From Candidatus Thioglobus sp. (GTDB lineage: Bacteria; Pseudomonadota; Gammaproteobacteria; PS1; Thioglobaceae): a stretch of DNA of 7,132 nt. This document shows positions 1 to 6,230 of this stretch, one piece after another. The number at the start of each line of letters is the position of its first letter. The first letter of the stretch is position 1. The notes under the pieces are model-generated. The model had not been told where the DNA came from. It did not search any database and was given only the letters and a program-made list of their open reading frames with translations. A program made the translations under genes and the position numbers. The DNA is taken from positions 1 through 7,132 of the forward strand of contig QOAB01000024.1 of assembly GCA_003978285.1 (NCBI GenBank), written 5' to 3'.

Positions 1-669
1 AGTTTGTTTCCAAGCGCCATGGGAATACACTTTGCCATTACTCATCTGCACAACAGTATCTGAAAATCGACCAGCTAAATTTAAGTCATGAATAGCTACG
101 ATTACTGTCAATTCTTGTTCTTGTTGTATGTTGCGTAATAATTCAGCAGTTTCTAGTTGATTCCTCAAATCTAAAGCACTGGTGGGCTCATCCAAAAATA
201 ATATTTTTGATTGTTGGGCAATGACCCTAGCAAGTAGAACGCGCTGTCTTTCACCGCCGCTCAACTCATGAAGCGATGTGAAAGCCATATGTTCTAAATC
301 CATTTTTTCAATAACTTCAAAGACAATATTTTCGTCTTTTTTACTAAGTCGAAAGTTCATATGAGGTGTTCGGCCAATTTTAATTGCATCAATGACCGAA
401 ATAGACATGTTTAAAGAGGGATGTTGTGGCACATATGCGATCAATTTTGCCAAATCGTGACGTGAATAAGTATGCAATGGTAAACCGTCAATAATGATTG
501 AATTATTAGGTGTTTCTAAAATTCTACACATGCATTTTAGCAAAGTGCTCTTACCGCACCCATTAGGCCCTACTAAACTAATAATTTGAGATCCATCAAA
601 GTTAAGGTTAATAGAGTTTAAGGTGTGCTTTAGTCCATAGCTGAAATTTAGATTATTAATCTGTATCAT
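1..669 (-). CDS. FecE/BtuD-type ABC transporter ATP-binding protein (C-terminus cut by window edge)
   Basis: This is the cytoplasmic ATPase that powers a FecCD-type importer of siderophore-iron, haem or cobalamin. The 223 residues visible contain every ABC hallmark in order: Walker A GPNGCGKST (residues 34-42), Q-loop Gln82, signature LSGGERQR (136-143), Walker B ILFLDE (156-161), the D-loop SALD, and the switch histidine in AIHDLN (His194). About 30 C-terminal residues are missing off the left edge, judging from the usual length of roughly 255. The start ATG (667-669) lies inside the stop of the upstream permease gene (ATGA, 666-669), so the two are almost certainly translationally coupled. 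The substrate cannot be told from the ATPase. Family assignment is secure; the ligand is unknown. Confidence 0.95.
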   Translation of the reverse strand, partial: MIQINNLNFSYGLKHTLNSINLNFDGSQIISLVGPNGCGKSTLLKCMCRILETPNNSIIIDGLPLHTYSRHDLAKLIAYVPQHPSLNMSISVIDAIKIGRTPHMNFRLSKKDENIVFEVIEKMDLEHMAFTSLHELSGGERQRVLLARVIAQQSKILFLDEPTSALDLRNQLETAELLRNIQQEQELTVIVAIHDLNLAGRFSDTVVQMSNGKVYSHGAWKQT

Positions 670-1724
670 GAGAAATAATCCTGCTTTTTGCTGAGAATTA
701 AGTGTACAAACATTGGTACACCAATAAAGGCAACAACTATTCCGACCGGAATGATTACAGGAGAAAGTGCAGTGCGTCCAAGAGTATCGGCTGCTACTAA
801 TAAAATAGCGCCAACTACGGCAGAAAATGGAATTAGGAAGCGATGATCAGTGCCAATAATATAACGTGAAATATGCGGTGCTACCAGTCCAATAAAACCA
901 ATTACACCTGTAAAACTAACAACACCTGCAGAAAGTAATACTGCCAAAATAATGGTAACTATACGAGTCTTTTTGACATTGTAACCAAGCGACGTTGCAA
1001 CCTCTTCACCTTGATTTAAAGCGTTATAACACCAAGCATAACGAATTAAAAATGGCAGTGTAATACAAATAATAGTGAGAACGAATATTACATGATCCCA
1101 TGTACTCCTATTCAAGCTACCGAAAGTCCAATGTACAATAATACTAAGATCTTCCTCTGTAGCAATGAACTGTCCAGCATTGGTTAAAGCTGCAAAGAAA
1201 TATGTTAAGGCGATACCAACTAGGATGAGAGTAGTAGATTGGGAACCACGTATAGTAGAAATAGACAATACTAAACTTGCACAAACCATAGCGGAAATAA
1301 ATGCGCATAAAACTACAATGTAGTGACCACCGGGGAGAGCTTCCCAGCCAGTTAAAACAGCTACAGTTGCACCAAAAGAAGCAGCAGGCGAGATACCGAC
1401 AGTAAAGGGACTGACTAGTGGATTGCGCATAATGCCCTGCATGACTACACCGGCAATAGCCAATGCAGCTCCAGCCACTAAACCTAGTACCACACGCGGT
1501 AGACGTAGATGAAGCACAATAGTACGATCAAGTTCATTTACGGTTGTGTTCCAGTCTGCAATCCAAGTATCCAGGATAATACTTAAGACTTGGAAGATGG
1601 AGACATTATTAACACCAAGTGATCCAGCAACACCTATCAATATCAACAAAACTAAAATAGAAATACTAAGTTTTAATATTCTTTGACGAGCTAATAGTTG
1701 GTAGGTTAAACGTAATGTACTCAT
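666..1724 (-). CDS. FecCD-family ABC transporter permease
   Basis: This is the inner-membrane permease of an iron-chelate, haem or cobalamin importer and would act as a homodimer with the FecE-type ATPase next to it. At 352 residues it is of normal family length. It has a first membrane segment at about residues 20-38, the conserved family block RLPRVVLGLVAGAALAIAG (74-92) followed by MQGIMRNPL, the coupling region GEEVATSLGYNVKKTR (239-254) and GFIGLVAPHISR (276-287), and the C-terminal IPVGIVVAFIGVPMFV block (325-340). An in-frame stop lies 24 bases before the ATG, and no other start fits. The leader shows no Shine-Dalgarno; it reads CCACCTCATTAGTATT before the ATG. No periplasmic binding protein gene lies on its 5' side. 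The 118 bases separating it from merP contain only a poor promoter match (TTGACT at 1769-1774, N19, TTAAAT at 1744-1749). Ligand not determinable. Confidence 0.95.
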   Translation of the reverse strand: MSTLRLTYQLLARQRILKLSISILVLLILIGVAGSLGVNNVSIFQVLSIILDTWIADWNTTVNELDRTIVLHLRLPRVVLGLVAGAALAIAGVVMQGIMRNPLVSPFTVGISPAASFGATVAVLTGWEALPGGHYIVVLCAFISAMVCASLVLSISTIRGSQSTTLILVGIALTYFFAALTNAGQFIATEEDLSIIVHWTFGSLNRSTWDHVIFVLTIICITLPFLIRYAWCYNALNQGEEVATSLGYNVKKTRIVTIILAVLLSAGVVSFTGVIGFIGLVAPHISRYIIGTDHRFLIPFSAVVGAILLVAADTLGRTALSPVIIPVGIVVAFIGVPMFVHLILSKKQDYFS

Positions 1725-1842
1725 AATACTAATGAGGTGGTAGATTTAACAGACACCAGAAAACAATAAGTCAATCGCAGTGTATTCATTGCAATAGTTG
1801 ACCTATTAATTTAGTGCAATTATTTAGTATCAATCCTATTCT

Positions 1843-2142
1843 TTAATGTTGTTCCAGCAAATACGAAGGGTAGCCTGCATTTTTAGTAGCGGCTAACAAC
1901 GCATCAATATTTGCAACTTCGTCGTTAAAACTTACCTCTACTACTCCTTTAGCGAGACTGGCATCAGCTGTTTGAACACCTTGAACATTCATTAAACTTT
2001 TCGAAACTGTGATTGGGCACATTGCACAATTCATAGTAGGCACTGATAGACTGACTAATTTCAACCTCTCTGCCGCAATAACTGACCCGTTAATAAATAG
2101 TGCCATTAATAAGATGGTACAAATTCGTTTTATAATTTTCAT
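1843..2142 (-). CDS. merP: MerP periplasmic mercury-binding protein
   Basis: MerP binds Hg(II) in the periplasm through a cysteine pair and hands it to the membrane protein MerT. The 99-residue product has a Sec signal peptide (Lys-rich n-region MKIIKR, hydrophobic core, probable cleavage after VIAA near residue 24). A ferredoxin-like heavy-metal-associated domain follows, with the binding loop TMNCAMCPIT (Cys39 and Cys42), the MerP version of GMTCxxC. I start it at the ATG (2140-2142), not the GTG one codon upstream. The strong AGGAGG at 2147-2152 is 4 bases from the ATG but only 1 base from the GTG. It lies about 32 bases after merT and is surely co-transcribed with it. The GTG start would add one residue. 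A general HMA copper-binding protein is possible, but the CPIT context and the merT neighbour favour MerP. Confidence 0.92.
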   Translation of the reverse strand: MKIIKRICTILLMALFINGSVIAAERLKLVSLSVPTMNCAMCPITVSKSLMNVQGVQTADASLAKGVVEVSFNDEVANIDALLAATKNAGYPSYLLEQH

Positions 2143-2145
2143 CAC

Positions 2146-2152
2146 TCCTCCT
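2146..2152 (-). promoter_or_regulatory. Shine-Dalgarno of merP, deciding its start
   Basis: On the minus strand AGGAGGA is followed by GTGATG. The spacing of 4 bases to the ATG is workable, whereas the GTG is only 1 base past AGGAGG, so the ATG is the better start for merP. Confidence 0.7.
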
Positions 2153-2174
2153 GTTTATAGTTGTTGTTTCATCT

Positions 2175-2522
2175 TCAATTGTAATACAAAATTAGATAGG
2201 GTGCAACAATTGATAAAAGCACCAAAAGTGCAACAATAAAGAAGGCAATTTTATATAGGCGATTAACGCTTGGTATTGCACATAATTTAGCATCAGTATG
2301 GCAATAATTTTTAGTAGTGAAGATACCCCTATATGCAAAAAATAATGCAACTAATGCAATGGTTACAAAGATTGGGCTATACGGCTCAAGTGCAACAAGA
2401 TTACTGATCCAAGCGCCACTAATGCCAACCATTAGTAAGATGAATGGCACAAGACAACATAGAGAGGCAGCGATACTAGCTAATACCCCACTCGTTAAAC
2501 TTGTTTTGACATTTGTAGACAT
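2175..2522 (-). CDS. merT: MerT mercuric ion transporter
   Basis: MerT is the inner-membrane protein that takes Hg(II) from MerP and moves it into the cytoplasm, normally to the reductase MerA. The 115-residue sequence matches the family in length and layout. The first membrane helix carries the vicinal pair Cys22-Cys23 in ASLCCLVPF. Next comes the conserved SGAWISNLVALEPYSPIF block (35-52), a second helix ending in LVALFFAYRGIF, and a cytoplasmic loop with the second cysteine pair Cys74 and Cys81 (NYCHTDAKLCAIP). A third helix (about 91-113) closes the protein. All four cysteines used by the family are kept. It is the first gene of a merT-merP unit behind a good sigma70-like promoter. No merA or adjacent merR is visible, which is odd for a standard mer operon; the only MerR homologue in the window is about 3.8 kb away. 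Confidence 0.95.
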   Translation of the reverse strand: MSTNVKTSLTSGVLASIAASLCCLVPFILLMVGISGAWISNLVALEPYSPIFVTIALVALFFAYRGIFTTKNYCHTDAKLCAIPSVNRLYKIAFFIVALLVLLSIVAPYLILYYN

Positions 2523-2552
2523 AGAGGTAACCGGATCAAATACTTGCTTTTG

Positions 2553-2581
2553 ACTATACTCCCAGCCTTATAAACTGTCAA
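2553..2581 (-). promoter_or_regulatory. Sigma70-like promoter of merT-merP
   Basis: On the minus strand TTGACA (2576-2581) is separated by 17 bases from TATAGT (2553-2558). Transcription would begin near 2546, leaving a leader of about 24 bases before the merT ATG at 2522. Classical mer promoters have a 19-bp spacer holding a MerR dyad. Here the spacer is 17 bp and I see no convincing dyad, so this promoter should be readable without MerR. Confidence 0.6.
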
Positions 2582-2642
2582 ATGCAACCATAGTTTTTAT
2601 CGATTAAAGAAAACAATCAAGATAATCATAATAGCTCTTAAC

Positions 2643-3062
2643 TCAGACACTATCATAATTAGACGATACTGATTTAATATCTATTATAGGTGTGCCATCG
2701 ATGGCATCTAACCCTCTAACAAGTATTTTGTTGACTCCTACCTCTATAACTTCAACACTACTGATAGCAATTGGATTGGGCCGTAACGGACTACGATTGC
2801 AAAATACACCTATCATCTCCTTGCTGGTATCACCACGAGGATACACGCGTAATACTTGGCGATCTGCTTGGTGTAACCAATAACAGACAACAATATGATT
2901 TAGTTCATGCATACCCGACAATGCTAAACAATAATTAGGAAAAATTTCCAGTGTCGCCTCTTGTAGAGCATGCTTACCATCAGGCGGAGAATCTTGTGTG
3001 GTCTTCAAAGTTGAATGAATAACACCGATAGTATTTAATGAAAACTGAGTTTCAACCAACAT
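2643..3062 (-). CDS. trmO: TrmO-family (TsaA/YaeB-like) tRNA m6t6A37 methyltransferase, short form
   Basis: TrmO proteins use S-adenosylmethionine to methylate N6-threonylcarbamoyladenosine at position 37 of ACY-decoding tRNAs. Family signs here are the N-terminal IGVIHSTLK strand (about residues 12-20), the GMHELNHIVVCYWLHQADRQ segment (50-69), the diagnostic NRSPLRPNPIAISSVEV block (88-104), and the closing DAIDGTPIIDIKSV (118-131). At 139 residues it matches the single-domain form; Escherichia coli TrmO, at about 235, has an extra C-terminal domain. The start is supported by AGGAGC (3069-3074) 6 bases upstream on the minus strand. It is followed, 120 bases on, by merT with its own promoter, so any link to mercury transport is probably only positional. 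Short homologues may have another substrate, so the exact reaction is inferred from the family. Confidence 0.85.
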   Translation of the reverse strand: MLVETQFSLNTIGVIHSTLKTTQDSPPDGKHALQEATLEIFPNYCLALSGMHELNHIVVCYWLHQADRQVLRVYPRGDTSKEMIGVFCNRSPLRPNPIAISSVEVIEVGVNKILVRGLDAIDGTPIIDIKSVSSNYDSV

Positions 3063-3120
3063 AGCATAGCTCCTTGATAATAAGTTTGCTTATGAGTATA
3101 GTGGAGTGTTCAAGTTACTA

Positions 3121-3129
3121 TGATATAAA
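3121..3129 (+). promoter_or_regulatory. Possible extended -10 promoter of the Sel1/pentapeptide pair
   Basis: TGATATAAA fits the extended -10 form (TG, one base, TATAAA). The hexamer 17 bases upstream (GTGGAG) is not a -35 box, so this rests on the -10 alone. Transcription would start near 3136, only a few bases before the ATT/ATA codons at 3142-3147 and about 36 bases before the TTG at 3172. Confidence 0.3.
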
Positions 3130-3141
3130 TAAGGCGGGCAC

Positions 3142-3171
3142 ATTATAAAACTAAAAATAATATTACTATCT
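3142..3171 (+). other. In-frame upstream extension that completes the Sel1 protein's signal peptide
   Basis: The frame of the Sel1 gene stays open back to a TAA at 3130-3132. The codons from 3145 read ATA AAA CTA AAA ATA ATA TTA CTA TCT, that is (I/M)KLKIILLS. This runs straight into LLLEISLSATTFVHA and gives a normal Sec signal peptide: two lysines, a hydrophobic core, and a VHA cleavage site. AAGG at 3131-3134 lies 7 bases before an ATT (3142) and 10 bases before the ATA (3145). A single base change at 3147 (ATG to ATA) would explain the missing start; use of ATT or ATA as a rare initiation codon is the alternative. Confidence 0.5.
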
Positions 3172-4230
3172 TTGCTATTAGAGATTAGCTTAAGTGCTAC
3201 CACTTTTGTACATGCTGATGTTGATGTAAAACAAATATATAATGCTGACTTTAGTCGTCTTGTTAGATTATATGCAAAAGCTAAACATGGTGATGCAGAA
3301 GCTCAATACACCATAGCGGTGATGTATGATAATGGTGAGGGTGTTGTAGAAGATGATAAAGAGGCGCTTAAATGGTATCGAAAAGCTGCCGAGCAAGGAA
3401 ATATTTACGCTCAAAATAATTTAGGGGTGATGTATGACAAGGGTATTGAGGATGTTGTAGAAGATGACAAAGAGGCGCTTAAATGGTATCAAAAGGCCGC
3501 GGAGCAGGGGTATGCGAACGCTCAAAATAATCTAGCAGTCATGTATGACAGGGGCGGCAAAGGTGTTGCAGAAGATGACAAAGAGGCACTTAAATGGTAT
3601 CGAAAAGCCGCTGAACAAGGATATGCTGATGCCCAATATACTTTAGGCTGGAGGTATGCAAATGGTAAAGGTTTTTTAGAAGACGATAAAGAAGCTATCA
3701 AATGGTTTCGAAAAGCTGCTGAGCAAGGAAATATTTACGCCCAAAATAACTTAGCAGTGATGTATGACAACGGTGAAGGTATTCTAGAAGATGACAAAGA
3801 GGCACTTAAGTGGTATCGAAAAGCTGCCGAGCAAGGAAATGTTTATGCTCAAAATAATTTAGCGACGATGTATGACAATGGCGGTAAAGGTATTTTAGAA
3901 GATGACAAAGAGGCGCTTAAATGGTATCGTAAATCTGCCGAGCAAGGATATGTTAATGCACAATACAATTTAGCACTGATGTATGATAATGGCGGCAAGG
4001 GCGTTTTAGAAAATAATAAAGAAGCTGTTATTTGGTATCAAAAAGTGGCCGAGCAAGGATATGCTAACGCTCAATATAACTTAGGATTGATGTATCAATA
4101 CGGTGAAGGCGTAGTCAAAGATATGACTAAAGCCAAATATTGGATTAAGAAAGCCTGTGAAGGAGGCGATGCTAAGGTAAGCAAGATTGCTGAAGAAAAT
4201 TGGAAAAGATTTGAACTTTGGAAATATTAA
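3172..4230 (+). CDS. Exported Sel1-like (SLR/TPR-type) repeat protein with eight repeats
   Basis: Sel1 repeats are paired alpha-helices that stack into a solenoid and usually bind other proteins. From the TTG at 3172 the product has 352 residues: a leader ending in FVHA (likely cleaved before Asp16), a short linker, eight tandem repeats (about 42-333), and a charged tail ending ELWKY. The repeat core reads AQNNLAVMYDNG, then EDDKEALKWYRKAAEQG. Repeat lengths are 36, 37, 37, 36, 36, 37, 37, 36, as if a four-repeat block had doubled. TTG is the only canonical start codon, but it has no Shine-Dalgarno and cuts off the signal peptide's lysines; the real start is probably ATT 3142 or ATA 3145 (362 or 361 residues). 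It is followed after 20 bases by the pentapeptide gene, probably in one operon. Partner and function are unknown; there is no enzyme domain. Confidence 0.88.
   Translation: MLLEISLSATTFVHADVDVKQIYNADFSRLVRLYAKAKHGDAEAQYTIAVMYDNGEGVVEDDKEALKWYRKAAEQGNIYAQNNLGVMYDKGIEDVVEDDKEALKWYQKAAEQGYANAQNNLAVMYDRGGKGVAEDDKEALKWYRKAAEQGYADAQYTLGWRYANGKGFLEDDKEAIKWFRKAAEQGNIYAQNNLAVMYDNGEGILEDDKEALKWYRKAAEQGNVYAQNNLATMYDNGGKGILEDDKEALKWYRKSAEQGYVNAQYNLALMYDNGGKGVLENNKEAVIWYQKVAEQGYANAQYNLGLMYQYGEGVVKDMTKAKYWIKKACEGGDAKVSKIAEENWKRFELWKY
3295..4170 (+). repeat. Eight tandem 108/111-bp Sel1-coding repeats in two 438-bp blocks
   Basis: Units of 36 or 37 codons follow one another without spacers. The stretch coding EDDKEALKWYRKAAEQG is nearly identical in DNA between several units, with mostly synonymous differences. 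The length pattern 36-37-37-36 occurs twice (3295-3732 and 3733-4170). Units 1/5, 2/6 and 3/7 share their end residues (N, Y and Y), which suggests duplication of a four-unit block. The last unit is the most diverged. Confidence 0.85.
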
Positions 4231-4241
4231 ATATCTAGTTT

Positions 4242-4247
4242 GGAGGA
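4242..4247 (+). promoter_or_regulatory. Strong Shine-Dalgarno of the pentapeptide gene
   Basis: GGAGGA lies 3 bases before the ATG at 4251 (5 bases if counted from the end of GGAG), within the 20-base gap after the Sel1 stop. It fixes the start and contrasts with the weak initiation region of the Sel1 gene just upstream. Confidence 0.7.
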
Positions 4248-4250
4248 ATA

Positions 4251-5105
4251 ATGGAAAATCTAATAAAACGAAAAACACTACTTACAACTTTATCTTTTGT
4301 CTGTATATCTTTACTATCTGTATTTTCGGTAGAAAGTGCAGATGCAGACCTCAAGGTAATGATCAATCCTAATCAACAGGATATTTTAAAACTTAAAGAA
4401 TTAAATGCATGTGAGGGTTGCACTTTAAGTGGGGCAAACTTTAGCAAAGCAAACCTTAGCAAAGCAAAACTTAGCAGAGCAAACCTAATATTTGCAGATC
4501 TTACAGAGGCAAATCTTGCAGAAGCAGATCTTACCCAAGCAGATCTTACCAAAGCAAACTTAACAGGAGCAAACTTAACAGGAGCAAACCTTGTAGGAGC
4601 AAAATTTATAAGAGTAAACCTTACAGAAGCAAACCTTACAGAAGCAAACCTTTCACGAGCACGTTTTGCTTGGGCAAATCTCATAGGAGCTGATTTAACA
4701 AAAGCAAACCTTACAGAAGTTTATCTTAGGGGTTCCATTCTTACAGGAGCAAATCTTACAAAAGCAAATCTTGTAGGGGCAAACCTTAAAGAAACAAACC
4801 TTTCAAGAGTAAACTTTTCAGGAGCAAACCTTTTATTTGTAGATTTTACAAAAGCAAACCTTAGAGAGGCAAACCTTTCAGGAGCAAAACTTATAGAGAC
4901 ATACCTTACAGAAGCAAACCTTATGAGAGCAAATCTTACGGGAGCAAACCTTACAGAAGCAAACCTTTCAGGAGCAGATTTGACAGAAGCAAACCTTTCA
5001 GGAGCAGATCTGACAGAAGCAAACCTTTCAGGAGCAGATCTGACAGGAGCAGACCTGACAGGAGCAAATCTGACAGGAGCAAACCTTACAAATGTAAAGC
5101 AATAG
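4251..5105 (+). CDS. Exported pentapeptide-repeat protein, 45 uninterrupted repeats
   Basis: Pentapeptide repeats of the form A(N/D)LxX fold into a four-sided right-handed beta-helix, with the central Leu/Phe pointing inward. The 284-residue product has a Sec signal peptide (KRK n-region, hydrophobic core about 9-26, probable cleavage after ADA near residue 32). A short linker follows (LKLKELNACEGC) with a Cys54-x-x-Cys57 pair that is common just before such helices, then 45 five-residue units from 58 to 282 with no phase break, and a two-residue tail. Forty-five units make about 11 coils. The Shine-Dalgarno supports the start. It sits 20 bases after the Sel1 gene, so the pair is probably co-expressed and exported together. 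There is no catalytic domain. Gyrase-protecting (Qnr/MfpA) proteins share the fold but lack signal peptides, so that role is unlikely. Function unknown. Confidence 0.9.
   Translation: MENLIKRKTLLTTLSFVCISLLSVFSVESADADLKVMINPNQQDILKLKELNACEGCTLSGANFSKANLSKAKLSRANLIFADLTEANLAEADLTQADLTKANLTGANLTGANLVGAKFIRVNLTEANLTEANLSRARFAWANLIGADLTKANLTEVYLRGSILTGANLTKANLVGANLKETNLSRVNFSGANLLFVDFTKANLREANLSGAKLIETYLTEANLMRANLTGANLTEANLSGADLTEANLSGADLTEANLSGADLTGADLTGANLTGANLTNVKQ
4422..5096 (+). repeat. Forty-five 15-bp pentapeptide-coding units
   Basis: Exactly 675 bases, or 45 units of 15, with a prevailing unit close to ACAGGAGCAAACCTT. No insertion or deletion breaks the 15-base register from end to end. 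Units near the 3' end are the most alike, and those in the middle (about 4650-4900) the most diverged. Confidence 0.85.
4953..5042 (+). repeat. Three near-perfect 30-bp tandem copies
   Basis: The copies at 4983-5012 and 5013-5042 are identical. The copy at 4953-4982 differs by one base (GATTTG for GATCTG). Each codes two pentapeptides (TEANLSGADL). Such identity within a diverged array suggests recent duplication by slippage or unequal exchange. Confidence 0.85.
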
Positions 5106-5107
5106 TA

Positions 5108-6127
5108 TTAATTCGAGACGCAGTCTTTAATTCCTTGACGTATTTCATCTTCGGGTAAATCTCGACCGATAAATACAATTCTGGTCACGGGCTGTTCATC
5201 ATCCAACCATTTTCGATCAAGTTTAGCTTCAAATAGGCTATGTATTCCTTGGAAGATAGTGCGCCTGTCATGATCTTTGAAATTTATTATGCCTTTGAAT
5301 CGTAGCAAGCGTTCTTCGTAACGCATGATAAAAAAAGAGAACCAATCTAATAATAATTCTTTATGTATAGGTTCTTTAATTTCAATACTTAAACTACTAA
5401 TGTTGTCCAAATGGGGTTTATGTTGATGAGTATTGATCGCAGGACTGTTTGTTGTTTGTTGTGAGGTAGGGACGCTTGTAAAGCCAGCATTAAGGCGAGA
5501 CATGGAATTATTGACAATATCAAATAAAGGCGGGATGTCGATTTGACACTCACTGGCCAATTGTAATTGTGCATGGGCATTGATAGATGTGACACGCTGC
5601 TGAATTTGTTGTAATTTCTCAGCGTCAATCAGGTCAATTTTATTAAGAATAATATAATCAGCCACACCTATTTGTTCTTGAGCTTCAGAAAATTCATCAA
5701 GCTGTGAGGCAATATAATAAGCATCAACAACAGTAACAATCCCATTGAGGTTGACTAAAGGTTTTAGCTTTGGTGAATGCAGGGTCTCAACGATAGGTCC
5801 AGGGCGTGCAATACCAGTGGTTTCCATAACAATATGGTCAAAATCAATTAATCTTTTATTGCGGTTATCGAGTAATTTTGTAATGGCGACTACTAAATCA
5901 TCACGTACTTCGCAACAGACACAGCCATTATTCATTTCCAGCATTCGGTCACCCGCCTCATCTAAGATTAATGCGCCATCAATACCAATCTCACCAAATT
6001 CATTGACAATAATTGCAAGATTTTTACCATGCTCGCCAGTTAGCAAATGCTGCAGTAATGTAGATTTTCCTGCACCTAAAAATCCAGTGATAATTGTGAA
6101 ATCCATTGTGTCATTAATATTATTCAT
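5108..6127 (-). CDS. COG0523 (CobW/YeiR/ZigA-like) metal-chaperone GTPase
   Basis: COG0523 proteins are G3E-class GTPases that bind a metal (Zn, Co, Ni or Fe) and deliver it to client proteins. Visible in order over 339 residues: Walker A GFLGAGKST (15-23); the metal site Cys69-Val-Cys71-Cys72 in NNGCVCCEVRDDL; the ETTG switch (102-105); the guanine-specificity motif NKID (162-165); a small histidine cluster HQHKPH (234-239) in the linker; and the C-terminal CobW_C domain (about 245-339) with RLLRFKGIINF. Two ATG starts are possible, at 6127 and 6106. Neither has a clear Shine-Dalgarno, and the longer one is listed. The gene ends 2 bp from the convergent pentapeptide gene and diverges from a MerR regulator across 154 bases. 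Which metal and which client cannot be read from the sequence; a hydrogenase gene lies beyond the regulator. Confidence 0.93.
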   Translation of the reverse strand: MNNINDTMDFTIITGFLGAGKSTLLQHLLTGEHGKNLAIIVNEFGEIGIDGALILDEAGDRMLEMNNGCVCCEVRDDLVVAITKLLDNRNKRLIDFDHIVMETTGIARPGPIVETLHSPKLKPLVNLNGIVTVVDAYYIASQLDEFSEAQEQIGVADYIILNKIDLIDAEKLQQIQQRVTSINAHAQLQLASECQIDIPPLFDIVNNSMSRLNAGFTSVPTSQQTTNSPAINTHQHKPHLDNISSLSIEIKEPIHKELLLDWFSFFIMRYEERLLRFKGIINFKDHDRRTIFQGIHSLFEAKLDRKWLDDEQPVTRIVFIGRDLPEDEIRQGIKDCVSN

Positions 6128-6198
6128 ATAATTATTTTTTTTGGCTAAATTTAATAAAGATTAATAGAAATAAGGAATTTTACTAAGGTTGTAATTAT

Positions 6199-6230
6199 TG
6201 TATGTTATTCTACATGTAGATAAATATAAA
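6199..6230. promoter_or_regulatory. Dyad in the GTPase/regulator intergenic region, candidate operator
   Basis: A perfect 12-bp palindrome TCTACATGTAGA (6209-6220) sits inside a looser dyad; 12 of 16 base pairs match over 6199-6230, though the flanks are AT-rich. On the plus strand it lies between TTGTAT (6198-6203) and TAAATA (6221-6226, 17-bp spacer) or TATAAA (6225-6230, 21-bp spacer). On the minus strand TTGAAT (6233-6238) and TAGAAT (6207-6212) are 20 bp apart, but the dyad is off-centre there. It does not resemble the dyad before the hydrogenase gene, so a different regulator may bind here. Confidence 0.4.

Noticed and set aside
1725..1740. The leader of the FecCD gene reads CCACCTC, like the anti-Shine-Dalgarno end of 16S rRNA.
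   Set aside because: A 7-base match is expected by chance and no function is known for such a leader. It only shows that a normal Shine-Dalgarno is missing.
1725..1842. Possible riboswitch (cobalamin-type) before the FecCD importer.
   Set aside because: The gap is too short for the full cobalamin riboswitch and I see no B12-box (GCCACTG-like) sequence or strong stems.
2620..2634. AGATAATCATAATAG resembles a Fur box (GATAATNATTATC style).
   Set aside because: Only about 10 of 14 positions match in an AT-rich gap, and it lies some 40 bases upstream of the merT -35 box, away from the usual position.
2523..2642. MerR-type operator before merT.
   Set aside because: The promoter spacer is 17 bp, not 19-20, and the sequence between the boxes shows no convincing dyad.
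4373..4684. Minus-strand open frame opposite the pentapeptide repeats, rich in RFA/RSA repeats.
   Set aside because: It is the antisense reading of the 15-bp array, which stays open because the unit has no stop in that frame. No ribosome site and no family resemblance.
4251..5105. Qnr/MfpA-like gyrase protection role for the pentapeptide protein.
   Set aside because: A clear signal peptide directs it out of the cytoplasm, and the CxxC cap plus long uninterrupted helix differ from Qnr proteins.
5745..6131. Plus-strand open frame opposite the GTPase gene.
   Set aside because: It is a shadow of the well-supported COG0523 gene, whose motifs lie in the minus-strand frame. It has no recognisable domain.
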